Notes: generated by a model from the sequence alone, not told the origin. DNA of 64,000 nucleotides from Phallusia mammillata (GCA_003260075.1 QLIY01000118.1:62001-126000); one strand, 5' to 3'. Positions 33,601-46,526 are shown, counted from the first letter of the stretch. Translations and numbers: made by a program.

Positions 33601-36600
33601 AAAAAGTGCAGAAGAAACTAACCAACTAAATTTATTTAATTGAGTCTATCTTTTATTTACAGAGACGCTGTGGTTCGGAAGGTTTATGTGCTTCGACTAG
33701 GAATGGTCGGAAGATTTGCCTTCTCTGTTGTTGACAACCTGGTTGTTGCCCATCACCAAATGTCCAAAGTAAGTGTGGGATTTCTATGGCTTTAATTACC
33801 AAGCCTAGATATTGTGCATCATGTCCTCAGTTGAACAATTATTTAAGATATAAGCTGCAGACACTACACAACTGTTCTGATCTGTGAGGTTTTGTCAGTG
33901 CAGCTGATGACATTACAATTTTGACCTTATGGGCTAGTGTTAGCCTCATTATGGCACTTGCAGATTTGCAGATCAGTTTTTTTGATACTGCTTACCTTCT
34001 AAAACTGGCATTCTTAAACTCAATGCCTCTTTTATTTTCTTTAGACCTCTATGTTTTTTGACATCAAACTTCCCGGGGTTTCAAAGCAGAATGTTGTTTA
34101 CCTTGACCCTCTGCTGAACCCATTGCCAATTAAACCCTTTCTACTAAAGAGCCCTGGTAAGTTTCGTTTAGTATTTTGTTTAAGCATAGTCAAAAGGTTG
34201 CTTGCTCAAGGAAACCTAAGTGAATGAGGCAGGATTAGAATCCATATTGCTATGAACACAAGGCGTGTTTAGCACTCGGCAAGTGTAGGATATTGTTGTA
34301 CAACAACGCCGTTCCATCTTGTATTTATTTCAATGGTTAACATTCTTAAAATTTTTAGTGCGTGTTAACTTTGGTTTAAACACTTTTCATGATCAGTCAA
34401 ATCCAATTTTTTTAACAAAGCCTGATTTATTTCAGCTTCTGATCTGACATCAAAAACAGCGATGACCAACACAGAGTGTGATCTTTGTATCCTTGTTGTT
34501 TCAAATTTCTTATTTAATCTTCTTAGTGCCGTTTTTGTGTTTACTTTATTTAAAGAAACTCTTGAGTAGGAAAACGTAGTTGGGCTTCTCGTTTCATGAC
34601 TTTGTATTCTATCATATTGTTTTTCTTGACTCTTCCTCTTCTGGAATGAGACTGTGCAACATGGATTGTATTTCAACCAAACGTGATCATTGATGCAGTG
34701 TTGGGATGTATGTGGTACCTGAAACTGGTGTTGAATGAAATGGGAGATATGTTTCAAGACCAGGTGTTTAAAAATGGATGAGAAAGTTGTGAAATTATTT
34801 GCAAAAAATGTTCTGTGGTAATTTTATTGGTAAGGAGTGAAAATGGATTGTTTATTTGGTGATTTTATTTTCAGACGGTCCTGGTAGACTTTTTGCTTTT
34901 GCGAAAAGCGAGCAAGTCTGCGGTGCTGGACGTTTGCAAGCAAGGTAAAGTATGTTTTTCTCATATAAGCTATTACATGTAGAGAATTATAAACCGTTCT
35001 TTTTGTCTGTTTATTTGTACTTTATTCCAAAACTATGCGAAAATTTCTCTTTTTTTCCCTAGTCACTCTTTTTTTCGTTAAAAAAGTGCCAAGTATAACT
35101 AATTAACTTGTGCACCAGTGTCCCCCGGAAACGAAACGTGATTTTGATCTTACGTGTAACTTCTGTTGCCTCTAACATTACCCGTACAGTATTTTTGCTC
35201 TCCACTCTTCCGTTGTTTATCTCCTTGATAACTTTTGTGCATTAGTGATGCCTGACACAAGGTTAGCGCAAACGATGTTGTTCACAAGTTTGTGGGTTCA
35301 AATCCCGCCGCAGACTCCTATAGAAAACAAACATTATCGACATTGCTTCAAGTTGCTAGTTGGGTTGAACTGTTTTGTTGTCCAAGCTCAAACCAGCAAA
35401 AAAACAACCCAACAGAGTTTCGAAAGGAAACTAAACGACGCATACTTCAATTGGACATGGTTTCGAACAAGTGTAAACTGGCTGGCACAAAAGTCTTTAC
35501 ACAACTGTTCCCGGTGTGAAACGCTTTAATATTACGTTTTTAACTTTCAGCAATTTCACAATTGCACAAGATTCCGATCACACAAATCGCCAGCATATTT
35601 TCGAAAATCAACCAACGATATAAGGACTACATCGACGCTGAGCTAGCCTACATCGAGGTAGACACTTAACTATTCTTTCGTAACTGAATTAGAATCTTGA
35701 TGTCACTTGTATACGTACCATTTTTTTATCTGTGTATTGGTTGAGTTCTCTCGAATTTGGAAACTTTGCTTACTCTACTATTTAGTGTTTATTTAGCTGT
35801 CACCAGGTTCAATTAGTTTATAGGCTGGTACCTGAATGCACTGTATCGATTCAAAGGTTATTTGAAATTAATTGTAATGTTTTTTGTACCTAATTTCTTT
35901 AGCTAGGTTAAACCATCTCAGGTCCACTAAATTTTTACTGTGCAATTTAAGAGATTAAAATGACCAACCCATGCATTTTTGGTTTCATGTAAAGGAAGCA
36001 TTTCAGATAAAAAAAACCTTTGAATTTATGTGTATTGGTTTTAGAAATGTGAAACACAGACTGAAACATCATCAATACCTTCTCGGCACAGAGATTGGGT
36101 GGTTGTGGATCAAAACGACCTCTACGGGGGGGGGGCTATGTAAAGGAAGCATTTCAGATAAAAAAAACCTTTGAATTTTTGTGTGTATTGGTTTTAGAAA
36201 TGTGAAACACAGACTGAAACATCATCGATTCCTTCTCGGCACAGAGATTGGGTGGTTGTGGATCAAAACGACCTCTACGCTCAAGTTTTCTTTCCATTCA
36301 GCGAGTCTGAGGAAATCAAAAGCAGTTTTAAAGTTTCGGTGCTGATCGAATACATCAAATCCCTACATAGCTTTAAAGTTGACATACAGGTTAGTACGGA
36401 AAAAGTTTGTTAACAGAGTCGAAAACTAAACAAACTACAATCCAAAACGCAGTCTGAAATCAATAGTACAATCCCCCAAACTGCTGGCCTGCACTTAAAA
36501 ATACAAAATTCGAAAGTTCAGGCCTCAAAACCAGCCCGAACCCGAAAGTACAAACCTCAAAACCAGCGCGGGGGGGGGGGAAACTCGAAATTGCAAACCT

Positions 36601-39600
36601 CAAAACCAGCCCGAACCCGAAAGTACAAACCTCAAAACCAGCGCGAACGCGAAAGTACAAGCATCAAAACCAGCGCGAACTCGAAAGTACAAGCCTCAGG
36701 GGGGGGGGACGAAGCTAAACGAATAGTTTGTTTCTCAACTTGTATTTATTGTGTCCTGTTATCTTGTCGTATTTGCATTTCTTGTTGTACGCATGGGCAT
36801 GTAATTTGTATATTTACGTATGTTTTAAGTCTTGAAGCTTCAAGTCCGAATAGTGTTGTAAGTCGCCACACTTTCTTTATTACCACAAGTTTAGAGAATC
36901 ACATTGCAGTTATAGCTTCATATGATGTTTTTCGCTACTATTTTAAATCTTTTGTTAACTTTTTAATAACTTTATCCTGTTTTACTCTTTCAGCGAATGG
37001 CAACCTGCGACCATGGGGGGGGGGTCAGGTTAAATTATAGTTTATAGGCTGGTACCTGAATGTACTGTATCAATTCAAAGGTTATTTGAAATTAATTGTA
37101 TTGTTTTTTGTACCTAATTTCTTTAGCTAGGTTAAACCATCTCAGGTCCGGGGGGGGGGCTCAAAAGTACAAACCTCAAAACCAGCCTGAACTCGAAAGT
37201 ACAAGCCTCAAAACCAGCCCGATTTCAAAAGTACAAACCTCAAAACCAGCCCGAACTCGAAATGACAAACCTTAAAACCGGTCCACGGTAAAACGGGTTG
37301 GGGGGGGGGTACAAGCCCCAAAACCAGCCCGAATTCAAAAGTAAAAACCTCAAAACCAGCCCGAACTCGAAATGACAAACCTCAAAACCGCTCCACGGTT
37401 AAAACGGGTTTTACCTTTGCGGCATGAAATCCGTTTTAAAATGTGAAAAAATGCAACAAGTTATTATGGGTTTATCTTGCAGAGTTTCGTCTACGAGCTG
37501 CTCGTCACGTGTTTGGTAAAAGGCGGTTCATACTTTGAACTCCAACAACTGATGCTGCATCGGGTCATCGAAGACTCCAAGGAGGTTGCAGCGCTTCTGA
37601 GGTCACTGGAGGATGAACATCCAAAGATCGATGGACTTGCTCTCGATATGTACAAGGTAGATTCAGTCATGAAACTGGAGTAATTGTCTTACCGGAACCA
37701 TTATTGGTATTTGTCATTACCTTCCCGAGATTTTACTTGTGGTTATACACAGCCATAACAAAAATTAAAGGCTCCTTCACATCAAAACGTTGATGAACTA
37801 ACAAAGAACAAAGGAACATACGTCCTATTTTGGTGTTAACAAACCCGTTTTAATGGGGGGGGGGTCGTCCCGAGATTTTACTTGTAGTTATACACAGCCA
37901 TAACAAAAATTAAAGGCTCCGTCACATCAAAACGTTGATGAACTAACAAATAACAAAGGAACATACGTCCTATTTTGGTGTTAACAAACCCGTTTTAATT
38001 CCTAATGCTGTGTCGTAGTACGGCAACTGCGTAGTTTTCAATTTAGTGTAGAGAAAGTTTTATTTTTTATCTTATACTCGGCTTAGCTGCACCGAGCATC
38101 AATAATTGCGATGCTCGGTACCGAGTACTCTGCTGGTTCTGGCTCGGTTCGGCCCATCCAGAACCGATGTATTAATTTCTCCTCGGTGTACATGAAACCC
38201 GGTCATAAAGTACGAAGCTAAACGAAGAGTTTGTTTCTCAACTTGTATTTATATCTTGTCGTATTTGCATTTCTTGTTGTACGCATGGGCATGTTATTTG
38301 TATATTTTTGTATGTTTTAAGTCTTGAAGCTTCAGTCGTGGCCTATAAAGTCCGAATAGTGTTTTTGGTCGCCACACTTTCTTTATTACCACAAACTTAG
38401 AGAATCACATTGCAGTTATACCTTCATATGTTGTTTTTCGCTACTATTTTAAACCTTGTGTTAACTTTTTAAGTAACTTTATCCTGTTTTACTCTTTCAG
38501 CGAATGGCAACCTGCGACCATCAAGTGATTGACATTTTGCTTTCGAAAAAACAGGTTAGTTGTTGATCAAAACAGATTACTAGAATTCCAACAACAAACT
38601 TATTTCCGCCCGGAACGAAAACTTTAGAGTCCCTGAAATTTGAGCCTCTTTATTAAGCACTTTCTTTCATTACTTTGTCTCTTTACAATTAGGGCTTGGG
38701 TTTTATACAAAAGATGTTTGATAACATTTCTCCCTTTTCAGTTTCTTTGTTATTTGTTACATTATCGCGTAACTAAGAAAGTTTTTATTACTGGATTTTT
38801 GACGGCGGACATTCTTTGGTTATGGAAACATGTGTCACGGGGCAAGAATGTGGCGTAAAAAACAAGTGTTTTACATTTGGTATCAGTGAAGTATCGGTAG
38901 CTGATGCGAGTGTTGAAGTTTCGTAAATCAAGCACTCCTGTATTCATCAAGAAATCGAAACGTGTCATGCCTGAGCCCAGTATTATGATACGTTAACCTT
39001 CTCTTCCGTTTTCGCCTAAACGTTTGACCAAACCCTATCTCCAAACACTTTGTTTTTGTCTAACACGGATCTGTTTACACGTGTGGTCAGGAACGAGTGC
39101 TTCATACTTGTTTGATTTTCTCCCCCGATGGAAAGGTACCTGCTGTTGCGGCAAAGTATGTCCACAGATCACCAAAACGTAAACAATCGTGTGTTTGAAC
39201 GTAGAGGCTCGTAGTATTTTACACATTTCAAACTTCCATCACGATATCTTAACACCCTCAATGATGTAAACCCTGGTAAATTTTTTCTGGGAATCTTTCC
39301 CTATTATATTGCCATTGCCGGGGGGGGGGGAACCTTTAATTTTATAAATCACAAGTTCGGGAAATGTTTATTTCTAGGCTACAACCCTCAATGATGCTTT
39401 ATGTAAGGATTATAAGTGAGGCATCGCAAACCCGTAGTAGGATGTTTTAAAATCAGGAGTTTGGATTTATGCAAGTTGGAAACTAGTAATATACCGAATC
39501 GGCTAAATATTCGGTTCGGCCCAATATTCGTTTTGCCGAATAAACTCGGCCGAATCAACCGAATCATTCATGACGTCACGTAAAGTCGTACGCTACGCGT

Positions 39601-40136
39601 TTGACATGAAAACATAAGTTTATCTATCAGGCAATTAGTGCGGGGGGGGGGAATTTGAATATTCGGTACATCTCTATTGGAATCAACTTCTAAGTTACAA
39701 AGATTTTCTGAACTAGAGATTTACTACTATAATGCAAATCCGATTTAATACTCTCCACTTTAAACCACTTGATTAGGTCATAGCCGCGATTCGTTTTGTT
39801 CGTTCTGTTGGAATGTCCGACCTCGTGCCGGCACGTGACTTCTTGAAAGCGTCCATGCATGACGACATGATGTTTTACAATGTCTACAAATTCTTTGAAG
39901 CACGAAATATTCGTTTGAACGGAAAACCAGAGTTCACTGCAGGTAGGGAAAGTCCCGTGTGTGTGATTTGTATTTCTTTTTGTATTTGTAATAATCTCTT
40001 GAACAACTAAGTTTGGTAAATTTATTACATAGAGTTTGTAAAACAAGTCATTGCCCTAACGAACGTCATTACGCCTGGCAAGTTCAATGCACGAAAAATA
40101 TCGGAAATGTTTCTTCCTTTCAGCAAAGTGGAATAG
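30601..40136 (+). CDS. RMC1: regulator of MON1-CCZ1 (C18orf8/Mic-1 family), 19 exons
   Basis: Exons: 30601-30711, 30843-31004, 31251-31310, 31699-31785, 31854-31925, 31988-32056, 32736-32833, 32961-33047, 33663-33768, 34045-34156, 34436-34486, 34651-34763, 34875-34944, 35551-35657, 36198-36389, 37483-37656, 38501-38554, 39777-39942 and 40033-40136. They sum to 1995 nt, 664 residues plus stop; human RMC1 has 657. RMC1 is the third subunit of the MON1-CCZ1 exchange factor that activates Rab7 on late endosomes and lysosomes. Matching blocks include QVFAVRCSGETGVTVKGP, VTEQGIEFYQ, FSVVDNLVVAHH, WIVFQPNVIID, VLLSKHQ-like DILLSKKQ, and the last exons DFLKASMHDDMMFYNVYKFF. All introns are GT-AG. Introns 15-17 carry displaced allelic fragments, including part-copies of exon 15 (36045-36125) and exon 17 (36993-37014), so order there is unreliable. 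Confidence 0.92.
32114..32662. mobile_element. hAT-type element in RMC1 intron 6
   Basis: The 549-bp element has ends CAGGGGCGGGCAAC and GTTGCCTGCCCCTG (13 of 14 inverted match). It is flanked by a perfect 8-bp duplication, ATCTATGC (32106-32113 and 32663-32670). Subterminal CCGGCCC/GGCCCGC words are repeated. It has no transposase frame. Confidence 0.87.
33875..33970. repeat. SINE-like dispersed repeat, copy 2
   Basis: Located in RMC1 intron 9. It shares the core GTCAGTGCAGCTGATGA with the copies near 14795 and 47215, followed by GACCTTATGGGCTAG and GGCACTTGCAG, which parallel the 14795 copy. It is degenerate and non-coding. Confidence 0.45.
35260..35320 (+). repeat. tRNA-like fragment with a B box
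   Basis: The motif GGTTCAAATCC (35295-35305) is a canonical Pol III B box, and the surrounding GTGGG/CCCGC can pair as a T-stem. An A-box-like GGTTAGCGCAAACG lies about 30 bases upstream. I find no matching acceptor stem, so this is not a functional tRNA. It is more likely a decayed tRNA or part of a tRNA-derived SINE. Confidence 0.35.
36486..36698. repeat. 32-bp minisatellite, block 1
   Basis: Tandem copies of a unit of about 32 bp containing CAAAACCAGCCCGAACTCGA and GTACAAACCT, in RMC1 intron 15, interrupted by a G spacer. Copies differ by a few bases. Related CCCGAA/TTCGGG words recur at 37160-37400, 52605-52680, 59020-59100 and 61360-61430. Confidence 0.75.
36709..37149 (+). repeat. displaced allelic fragments of RMC1 introns and exon 17
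   Basis: 36709-37014 repeats 38215-38515, including the first part of exon 17 (36993-37014). 37025-37149 repeats about 35815-35930. Both are bounded by ten-G spacers and lie out of gene order relative to exon 16 (37483-37656). They are best read as alternative-haplotype contigs inserted in the wrong place. Confidence 0.7.
37160..37400. repeat. 32-bp minisatellite, block 2
   Basis: More copies of the same CCAGCCCGAA unit, again split by a G spacer (37300-37309). This block is probably the second haplotype of the array at 36486-36698. Confidence 0.7.
39486..39678. mobile_element. inverted-repeat element of the ACCGAATC family
   Basis: The left side reads ATACCGAATCGGC and the right side ends ATTCGGTACATCTCT, the same ends as the element at 49863-50152. 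The interior has many ATTCGG/CCGAAT words. It lies in RMC1 intron 17 and includes a G spacer at 39642-39651. Confidence 0.5.
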
Positions 40137-43100
40137 TTAAAACACCTTGGCGCTGATTTTATTCATTGGTTTTGAATACAAACATAATTAATACAGTACT
40201 ATGGTGGAAGAAACGATCGTAAAAACTTTTTTATTTGCCTTATATTATGTAGGGCTTGTAGGCTATTGTTTTTACGATAGCCTACTTGTAAATTACTGAT
40301 TTTGATGGGGGGGGGGGCCTATTATGTAGGGCTTATAGGCTATTGTTTTTACGATAGCCTACTTGTAAATTACTGATTTTGATCAAATCCAATTCGTCCC
40401 AAAGTGCAAACTACGGACTTTACAATCTTTTGTATTTTAGCGGAAGTTTGTGATGAGTATATGTTGCATTACGTCACCCGATTTGTTTCTGACGTCATCC
40501 AGTAGCAGTTTTGCCTGCAGTCTGTTTTGAAAATCATTAAACCGTCCAACTGAAGGCGGTTGGACTAAGGAGTGCTGGGCGAAACCTAGAGGTTGAAAGG
40601 GATGAACCTCATCAAGCAAAATGTTTTTCAGTTGACTTGAATTCCAGCAAGGCCATGTAGAAATGTAGTCAATTTACAACCTTAATTTAACATTTTTCAA
40701 ATTATTTTATGTTTTTGTCAGTGCAATAAATCCAAAGTTCCACTCGATTGTTGTTTATGTTTCATGTTGTTCGACGAACATACAAAGAATGGTCGATTGT
40801 TTTTACTTTTTAAATCTTTTAGAATGCTTTGCTAAAACCGTAGGTCAAAATTTTTCACTGAGAAATGGATTCACCCCATGAAAAAAGTCTTTTGGATTGA
40901 CGCAATGTTGTCAGTTTGTTCAGGTATTTGAATCTCCTTTGCTACTGCAAGGTTAGTGTGTCCAACATTTTCCACTTATGTGTTTTAACCTGATTGAAAG
41001 TCTGTGGTGAAAAACATTGCTGGCCCAGTTCCAGCTAATGCACTATACTATTGGGGGGGGGGGTGAAAGTCTATGGTGAAAAACATTGCTGGCCCAGTTC
41101 CAGCTAATGCACTATACTATTTTTGCCACATAAAAACATGTTGTTTTGCATAGACGTCGTTGCAATTTCCGTGCAATGCATTGAAATGAACAACCCGACG
41201 TCATCGTTCTTGCATACCACGTCATAACAGTCCCAACAATGGCTCCCATACAAGGGTATGATCACGGTGTCGCAATCTCAGCTCGAAGCAAAACAACAAA
41301 CACGAATGATGAGTTACTTGCCTTTTGCTGCTTGTAATAACATGGGGCCGCAACTGGGATATGGCATTATCTCTGTCCTAACCAATAGAGGTTTATGTAT
41401 ATGATCTGCCCCTCTCATTTGAAGACAAAATCTTAATGATGACAGTGTTTAACATTTTTTAGCCAAAATTTAAACGTTTTTTAAGAACAACCAACGAGAA
41501 ACATTATTAAGAAGTCTGAACACTTATTCTCAGCTAAAAAACAGAGAAACAAAACTTTCGTTGAAAAGTCGAAAACGAAACCGTAAAGGCTGATGCACCA
41601 ACAGTACCACTTCATATATATACTTCGCATTTCATGTTAGAAGTGATCTACATTGCAAAAAATGTACAAAACTGCTTATGTTTGATGATAAAGGATATAA
41701 GTTATAGATTTACGTATGATTGCCCATTTATTTCCAAGTGCCCCCTTTTATATTGTAAACAACCCACGGGGGCTTGACGCCCACTTCGAGACGTGGTAGT
41801 TGCATGGCGCTTAGCGCTTTCACAAATGCAATGAATCATCTTATCCCAGGTGGTTCCCCTACGCGTAAGCATTGGCGATGACTGGCGCAACAGATTCTGT
41901 TAAGCGAAAAACGCCTGCAGGCATATGTAGCTAACAAAACCGTTTCTCGAAATAGCGCAATTTCGCAATTAGTGAGGTCAGTTAATTGGTCAGTAGATGC
42001 GCTGGGGGAAAAGCCGTGTAATGATATGCTGGATTACTTAGTAGGCTACACTCGTTGACAAATACTGAATAACAGTAGGCTTATATTTAGTTATGTAGGC
42101 AAAGTTGTATAATAAGCATTGTAAGAGCCAAGTAATGAATTGTGAGTGAGTAAACGGGGGAAAAAATGATTTTATTCGTGTATTGTATTTAATTTTGTTG
42201 GCATGTTTGAGCTGTTGGCGTTAGGACCGGATCTGTTTAGGCCCAAACAGCCTCTGTTTAACCCACCACCCCCACTGTCTCATTCCCCTTTTAAGATGAA
42301 ACTTCAGCATTTTGAGGAAAGTGTACTGTTTCTTCTTAACAATCGTTTCGTTGGTAATTGCGGTTAAATGACTGCGCTCGTATTTGTGAGTAAACAAAAC
42401 CTAATACTTTACGTCTGGCTAACCACAAGGTACAGGAAACGGTTTGGTGAGTCGGTTCAATCCAATAAATGACCTGACGTATCAGGTTGCACGGAACTTT
42501 TTCCTAACCAATCCTCCTTTGTAAATGACTGGGAAATAGCTCGAGCAGGTGACCTGTGTTCTTACTTTTCAAGAATTGTTACAGATTCAGTAGCCCGGAA
42601 ATTCGGCCGAAGAATTTTAGAGTACATGAATCAATTAGCTCATAGCCTATTGGGGGCCATAGTGTTTACTTTGTAGTTAAAAACAGTCAACCGTTGCCTG
42701 TTTTAAATTACTGTGCGTTTTTTCTAGTCACAAACAATATGTTGCTGTTGAACAGCATGTGTTTGGCTCATGAAGTACACGCAGTTTTCCCTTCGTGTTT
42801 CCTGCCTCAGTGAATGACGTGTTGTCGCTTGGTAGAGAGAAATATGTTTTGTGTCTGTGAATGCGCTGATGTCATTGAATAGTTTGTTATGTAACAGGTC
42901 TGCACAAGCACGACGGCGTACATGATTTTTTTGTTTTGTTTGGATACTATGAACAGAAATCACTAACCGAAATACTTTTCAATTTTTGTTGAGTGTAGTC
43001 AACTAGGATTTAATCTGGTTATTTTTAGCCCCTATAGGGCAGGGTTGTACCTCAAAAGGTACGAAGCACCAAAAAGGAGGGTACGAGATCCTGTGTGAAA

Positions 43101-43495
43101 CTAATTGTACTTCGGACTTATTTAGGAAAAAGTAGAATTTCGGAATGGTTCAGTATCTTTATCAAATAACATGTATAAAACAACACTCACATTGAACATG
43201 TTTGCCTGCTTTTAATTACACTGGTTAATCTCGCTAAAGCTTGAAGGATACAAGCGCAAAAATGGTCAAGAACTGCTGAGTTGAAGGATTATGTTACAGT
43301 ACACGCTTTTGCCTGTCATCTTATTATGACGCAACTGCTGTTTCGCGAACACAGAAAACCAATTGAACTGCTGGTCTTTCTGATTGTAATTGTGTCGGAA
43401 AAGCTACATCATTTAACACAAGATTTGCTTTTAGCTTTTGCAAGGCAATAGTTTGTCACAACAATACTTACAACTTTGGGAAATGATATGACGTA
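40137..43495. other. spacer between RMC1 and the rolling-stone-like gene
   Basis: About 3.3 kb without a supported gene. Two allelic repeats are visible: about 40240-40306 with 40318-40385, and about 40995-41052 with 41064-41120. The remaining sequence is unique AT-rich DNA in which I see no motif or splice structure. Confidence 0.5.
40725..40730 (+). terminator. candidate poly(A) signal for RMC1
   Basis: An AATAAA hexamer lies about 590 bp after the RMC1 stop codon. Two allelic repeats follow the gene (around 40307-40317 and 41053-41063), so the real distance may be shorter. Confidence 0.35.
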
Positions 43496-45192
43496 ATGAC
43501 AACCGACGTTCGAGAGTTTTTGAAAGAAGAGTTTCAACTGCGGCGCTTGGGATTTGTTGACTGTGACGCTACTGTTTTTCGACGGCTAAAGGTTGGTTCG
43601 TAGTATTTACTATTTTTCAAAGTATTTGCATATCTTGCTTAAAACAATTCTTTCCACAATGACATGTAAAAACAAAAGTTTGTCTATAAATACGAAATAG
43701 TCTGACTAACATCGCATATTATAGTTTGTGATGCGGACCGACATTTTGGTCTGCGTTGTTTTTGTGCTATTATTTAGGCATGCTGCCTTGGTGCGCTTTT
43801 GATGCTTCTTTATTAAAGTTTCTGTGTAATGATTACCGCATTTCTTTACAATATAACCCACTTATGAAACACCACAGGGCAAACACTGTCAAGCATCGAT
43901 ATTGTGCTAAACAGGCGTACTTAGATTTTTACCAATAATTTGTTGTTTTAAACTACCTCAAACAATAATGTTGTTTTTCTACTTGTAGTGGACTGATCGT
44001 CTTTCTATTGTGCTGTTGTATCGTATTTCGGTCGCAGTTTACAGTGTGGGATGGTTCCTAGCCGACATCATTCTTAATCGTGATCCTTTCTACTACGCTT
44101 TCCTTACCCACTGGGGAGAGTTTATTATGTGCCTTTACTTCAGTAAGTCGCTCTCTCTTATGGATAAAATTGTGAATTAAAACACATTTGTTTTGCTGAT
44201 TTAAACATATAGTGTGGTCTGCTATATACGCAAATCAAATTTCTGCGTTGTAAAACAAACTTATTTGTTTTTATTATAGTTATAGCAATATTTAACACTG
44301 TGCGTCCATCAACTGCGGGATTTTTCAACCCTTTGCCAATCAGATCACCTCCCAATTCTCCACCACTAGGGGGCGTGAGAAATAGGTCAGAAAACCAACA
44401 AAATCCACCAGAAAGTAAGTTATGTGTTTTTGAGAATTTGGAACCATAGTTCTTGAAACGATTTTGAAAACTACAATATTTTGTTGTAAAACTAACTTGA
44501 TAAACAAACAAACCATCAAATCGTGTTAATGATAACATATTTGCAATTATGAAGTGCAAAATGGAACCAGTTTGCTGCTAAACTGACTTTAAACTTTTCG
44601 CATTTTATATGCAGACCCTCCCGTTTCGCACGAGCCACTTGACCTCTATTGGACGCACAAGGTCACGTGGGTGCTGTTTAACCTCTACGGTGACCTTGCG
44701 CCTTTCATCAGCATTTTGTATTGGATCGGAGTAACGCATGGCCTTGTGGGAGCCACACCATCAACGTTAGCCATAAATGTTCACGTTCACGCTATTAACA
44801 GTGTCTTGTTGCTCGCCGAACTTGCCTTGAACGATTTGCCAATCCGCGTGCTGCATTTTTACTTTTCACTTATTTTCGGGCTAGTGTTTATTTTTTTCAC
44901 GCTAATACTGCACTGGGCTGGTGTCATGTCAGCAGTTTACCCTGTGCTGGACTGGTCAAGTGACCCTGGTTCGGCGGTGGGCTTTGCGGTTGCGGCTCTC
45001 GCCAGTTGCTCACTACTTAGCCACGCTGTTCTTTTTGCCCTTTACGCCGCTAAGACTCTGCTTTGCCGATGGTACAGAGCACGCGCGCCGCCTGTGGTCA
45101 TAACGCAAATAATACAACCACCAACGCGAGTAGACGCTAAACAACAAGAGAAAGCGGAAAAGACCATTCGCATTGAACTGACGTCTCTATAG
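43496..45192 (+). CDS. rolling stone family multi-pass membrane protein, four exons
   Basis: Exons 43496-43591, 43989-44142, 44280-44414 and 44615-45192 join in frame to 320 residues plus stop. The pattern fits the rolling stone (rost) family known from Drosophila, where the founding member acts in myoblast fusion. Features are an early YRISVAVYSVGWFLADII membrane segment, the FLTHWGEFIMCLY block, a variable proline-rich loop encoded by exon 3, HKVTWVLFNLYGDLAPFISILYW, then HVHAINSVLLLAELALNDLPIRVLHF and several more hydrophobic helices. About six or seven membrane segments are visible. The cytosolic tail is basic. All introns are GT-AG. The 3' end is repeated after a G spacer at 45542-45551, so both alleles are present. 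The family call rests on motif recall. Confidence 0.75.
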
Positions 45193-46091
45193 GAAGTTTG
45201 GCTTCTTTTTTAATCCACTGTGAAACCTTCATTCGTATTTGTCAATATTGGATGCACCATTCGCATTGAACTAACGTCTCTATATTTATACTGCCTGGAA
45301 TCCTTTTTTACTTTTGTATCTGCCATATAAATAAACCCTCTTTTTTGTCGATTGCCAACAGTTTTTCTTCCTATTTACAATGTGACACACTTGTCAACAG
45401 CACAAATCTAAAAATTGAACCAACTTACTTTTTGTACAATTGTGTTTGTGCAAGTATGATTTCAGCGACCGGTTCATATAATAACAACAAAAACAGCCGA
45501 TAGACAACCAAAACAAAAATAGACGGAAAAACTCGACTTTCGGGGGGGGGGTCATAACGCAAATAATAGCACCACCACAAGTTGGCGTCAAACAGCAGGA
45601 GAAAGCGGAAAAGACCATTCGCATTGAACTGACGTCTCTATAGAAAGTTTGGCTTCTTTTTTAACCCACTGTGAAACCTTCATTCGTATTTGTCAACATT
45701 GGATGCATCAGCACATTTATACTGTCTGGAGTTCTTTTTTACTTTTGTATCCGCTTTATAAATGAACACCCTTTTTTGTTGTCGATTGCCAATAGTTTTC
45801 TTCCTATTTACAATGTAACACATTTGTCAACAGCACAAATCTAAAAAATTAACCAATATTATTTTTCTTTTTTTACCACCATTTCACCAACTTTCGGCCT
45901 TCTGTTTTTGATACAAATAGGTTTTGGTCGTTTTTCGGGCTTTACTTTGGCATGATAAACTTAGCGAGGCTTTATTTGTTATGCTGGTAACACTATTTCA
46001 TAGAACACAAGGTTCCAATGGTATTAGGAAATAATGCTTCCAAGTGTAATTTTTAAAGAGGTACAAGTTAGAAGTTGCAGAAACGGTTTGT
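45193..46091. repeat. 3' region and allelic repeat of the rolling-stone-like gene
   Basis: 45552-45870 repeats about 45099-45410 of the same gene, including the last codons and the stop, with several substitutions. The two copies are separated by the spacer at 45542-45551. No separate gene is present. Confidence 0.6.
45330..45335 (+). terminator. candidate poly(A) signal of the rolling-stone-like gene
   Basis: AATAAA about 140 bp after the stop codon. The allelic copy after the G spacer carries a changed version (ATAAATGAAC) at the matching place. Confidence 0.45.
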
Positions 46092-46526
46092 TTATAAACG
46101 ACTCCACTTGGAGGAGAGGACTTTGTAACAAAACACAGCACCAGTGTGCGGTGGTTGAATATCTTTGAAGATGACTTCACCGGTGACTGTGTCCTTGTAT
46201 TCCGAATACAAAACTTCATTGCAAAGTTTAAAACCTACTTTTTTTGCCAGTTCCTTTGATTTATTTGTATTGGCCACAACTGTGATCATTTCAAAGTTCT
46301 TCTCAAGCGCCACATCTTCAAGTCTATGGAACAGAAATGATCGTTACTATTAACTTTTAGGTTGAAAAGTGTTGTTTCCATTCTGAAATTAAAGTACCAA
46401 CGTTCGCATCAACAGCATTGCAAGTCCTCGTCGTTGATATTTCGGATTAGCAATTATAATCTCTCCGTTCAGATAAGGCCGTTTATCGACAATTTTAGGT
46501 AAATGCTTCAACATGAATTCATCGAA
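46092..46526 (-). pseudogene. GNAT acetyltransferase copy A', only the last two exons present
   Basis: Exon 3 (46526-46402, 125 nt) and exon 4 (46323-46092, 232 nt) are intact and end KVLSSKWSRL-stop. The acetyl-CoA binding loop is NPKYQRRGLAM. Exons 1 and 2 are not found; a G spacer at 46613-46622 lies directly upstream. About a quarter of exon-3 residues differ from copy A, too many for an allele, so this is a paralogue that was either truncated or cut by the assembly. Confidence 0.6.

Noticed and set aside
35260..35320. Functional tRNA gene
   Set aside because: The B box and T-stem are present but no acceptor stem or proper anticodon arm can be formed.
36486..37400. CRISPR-like array of regular repeats
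   Set aside because: The 32-bp units are directly adjacent without unique spacers and the context is an intron of an animal gene, so it is a minisatellite.
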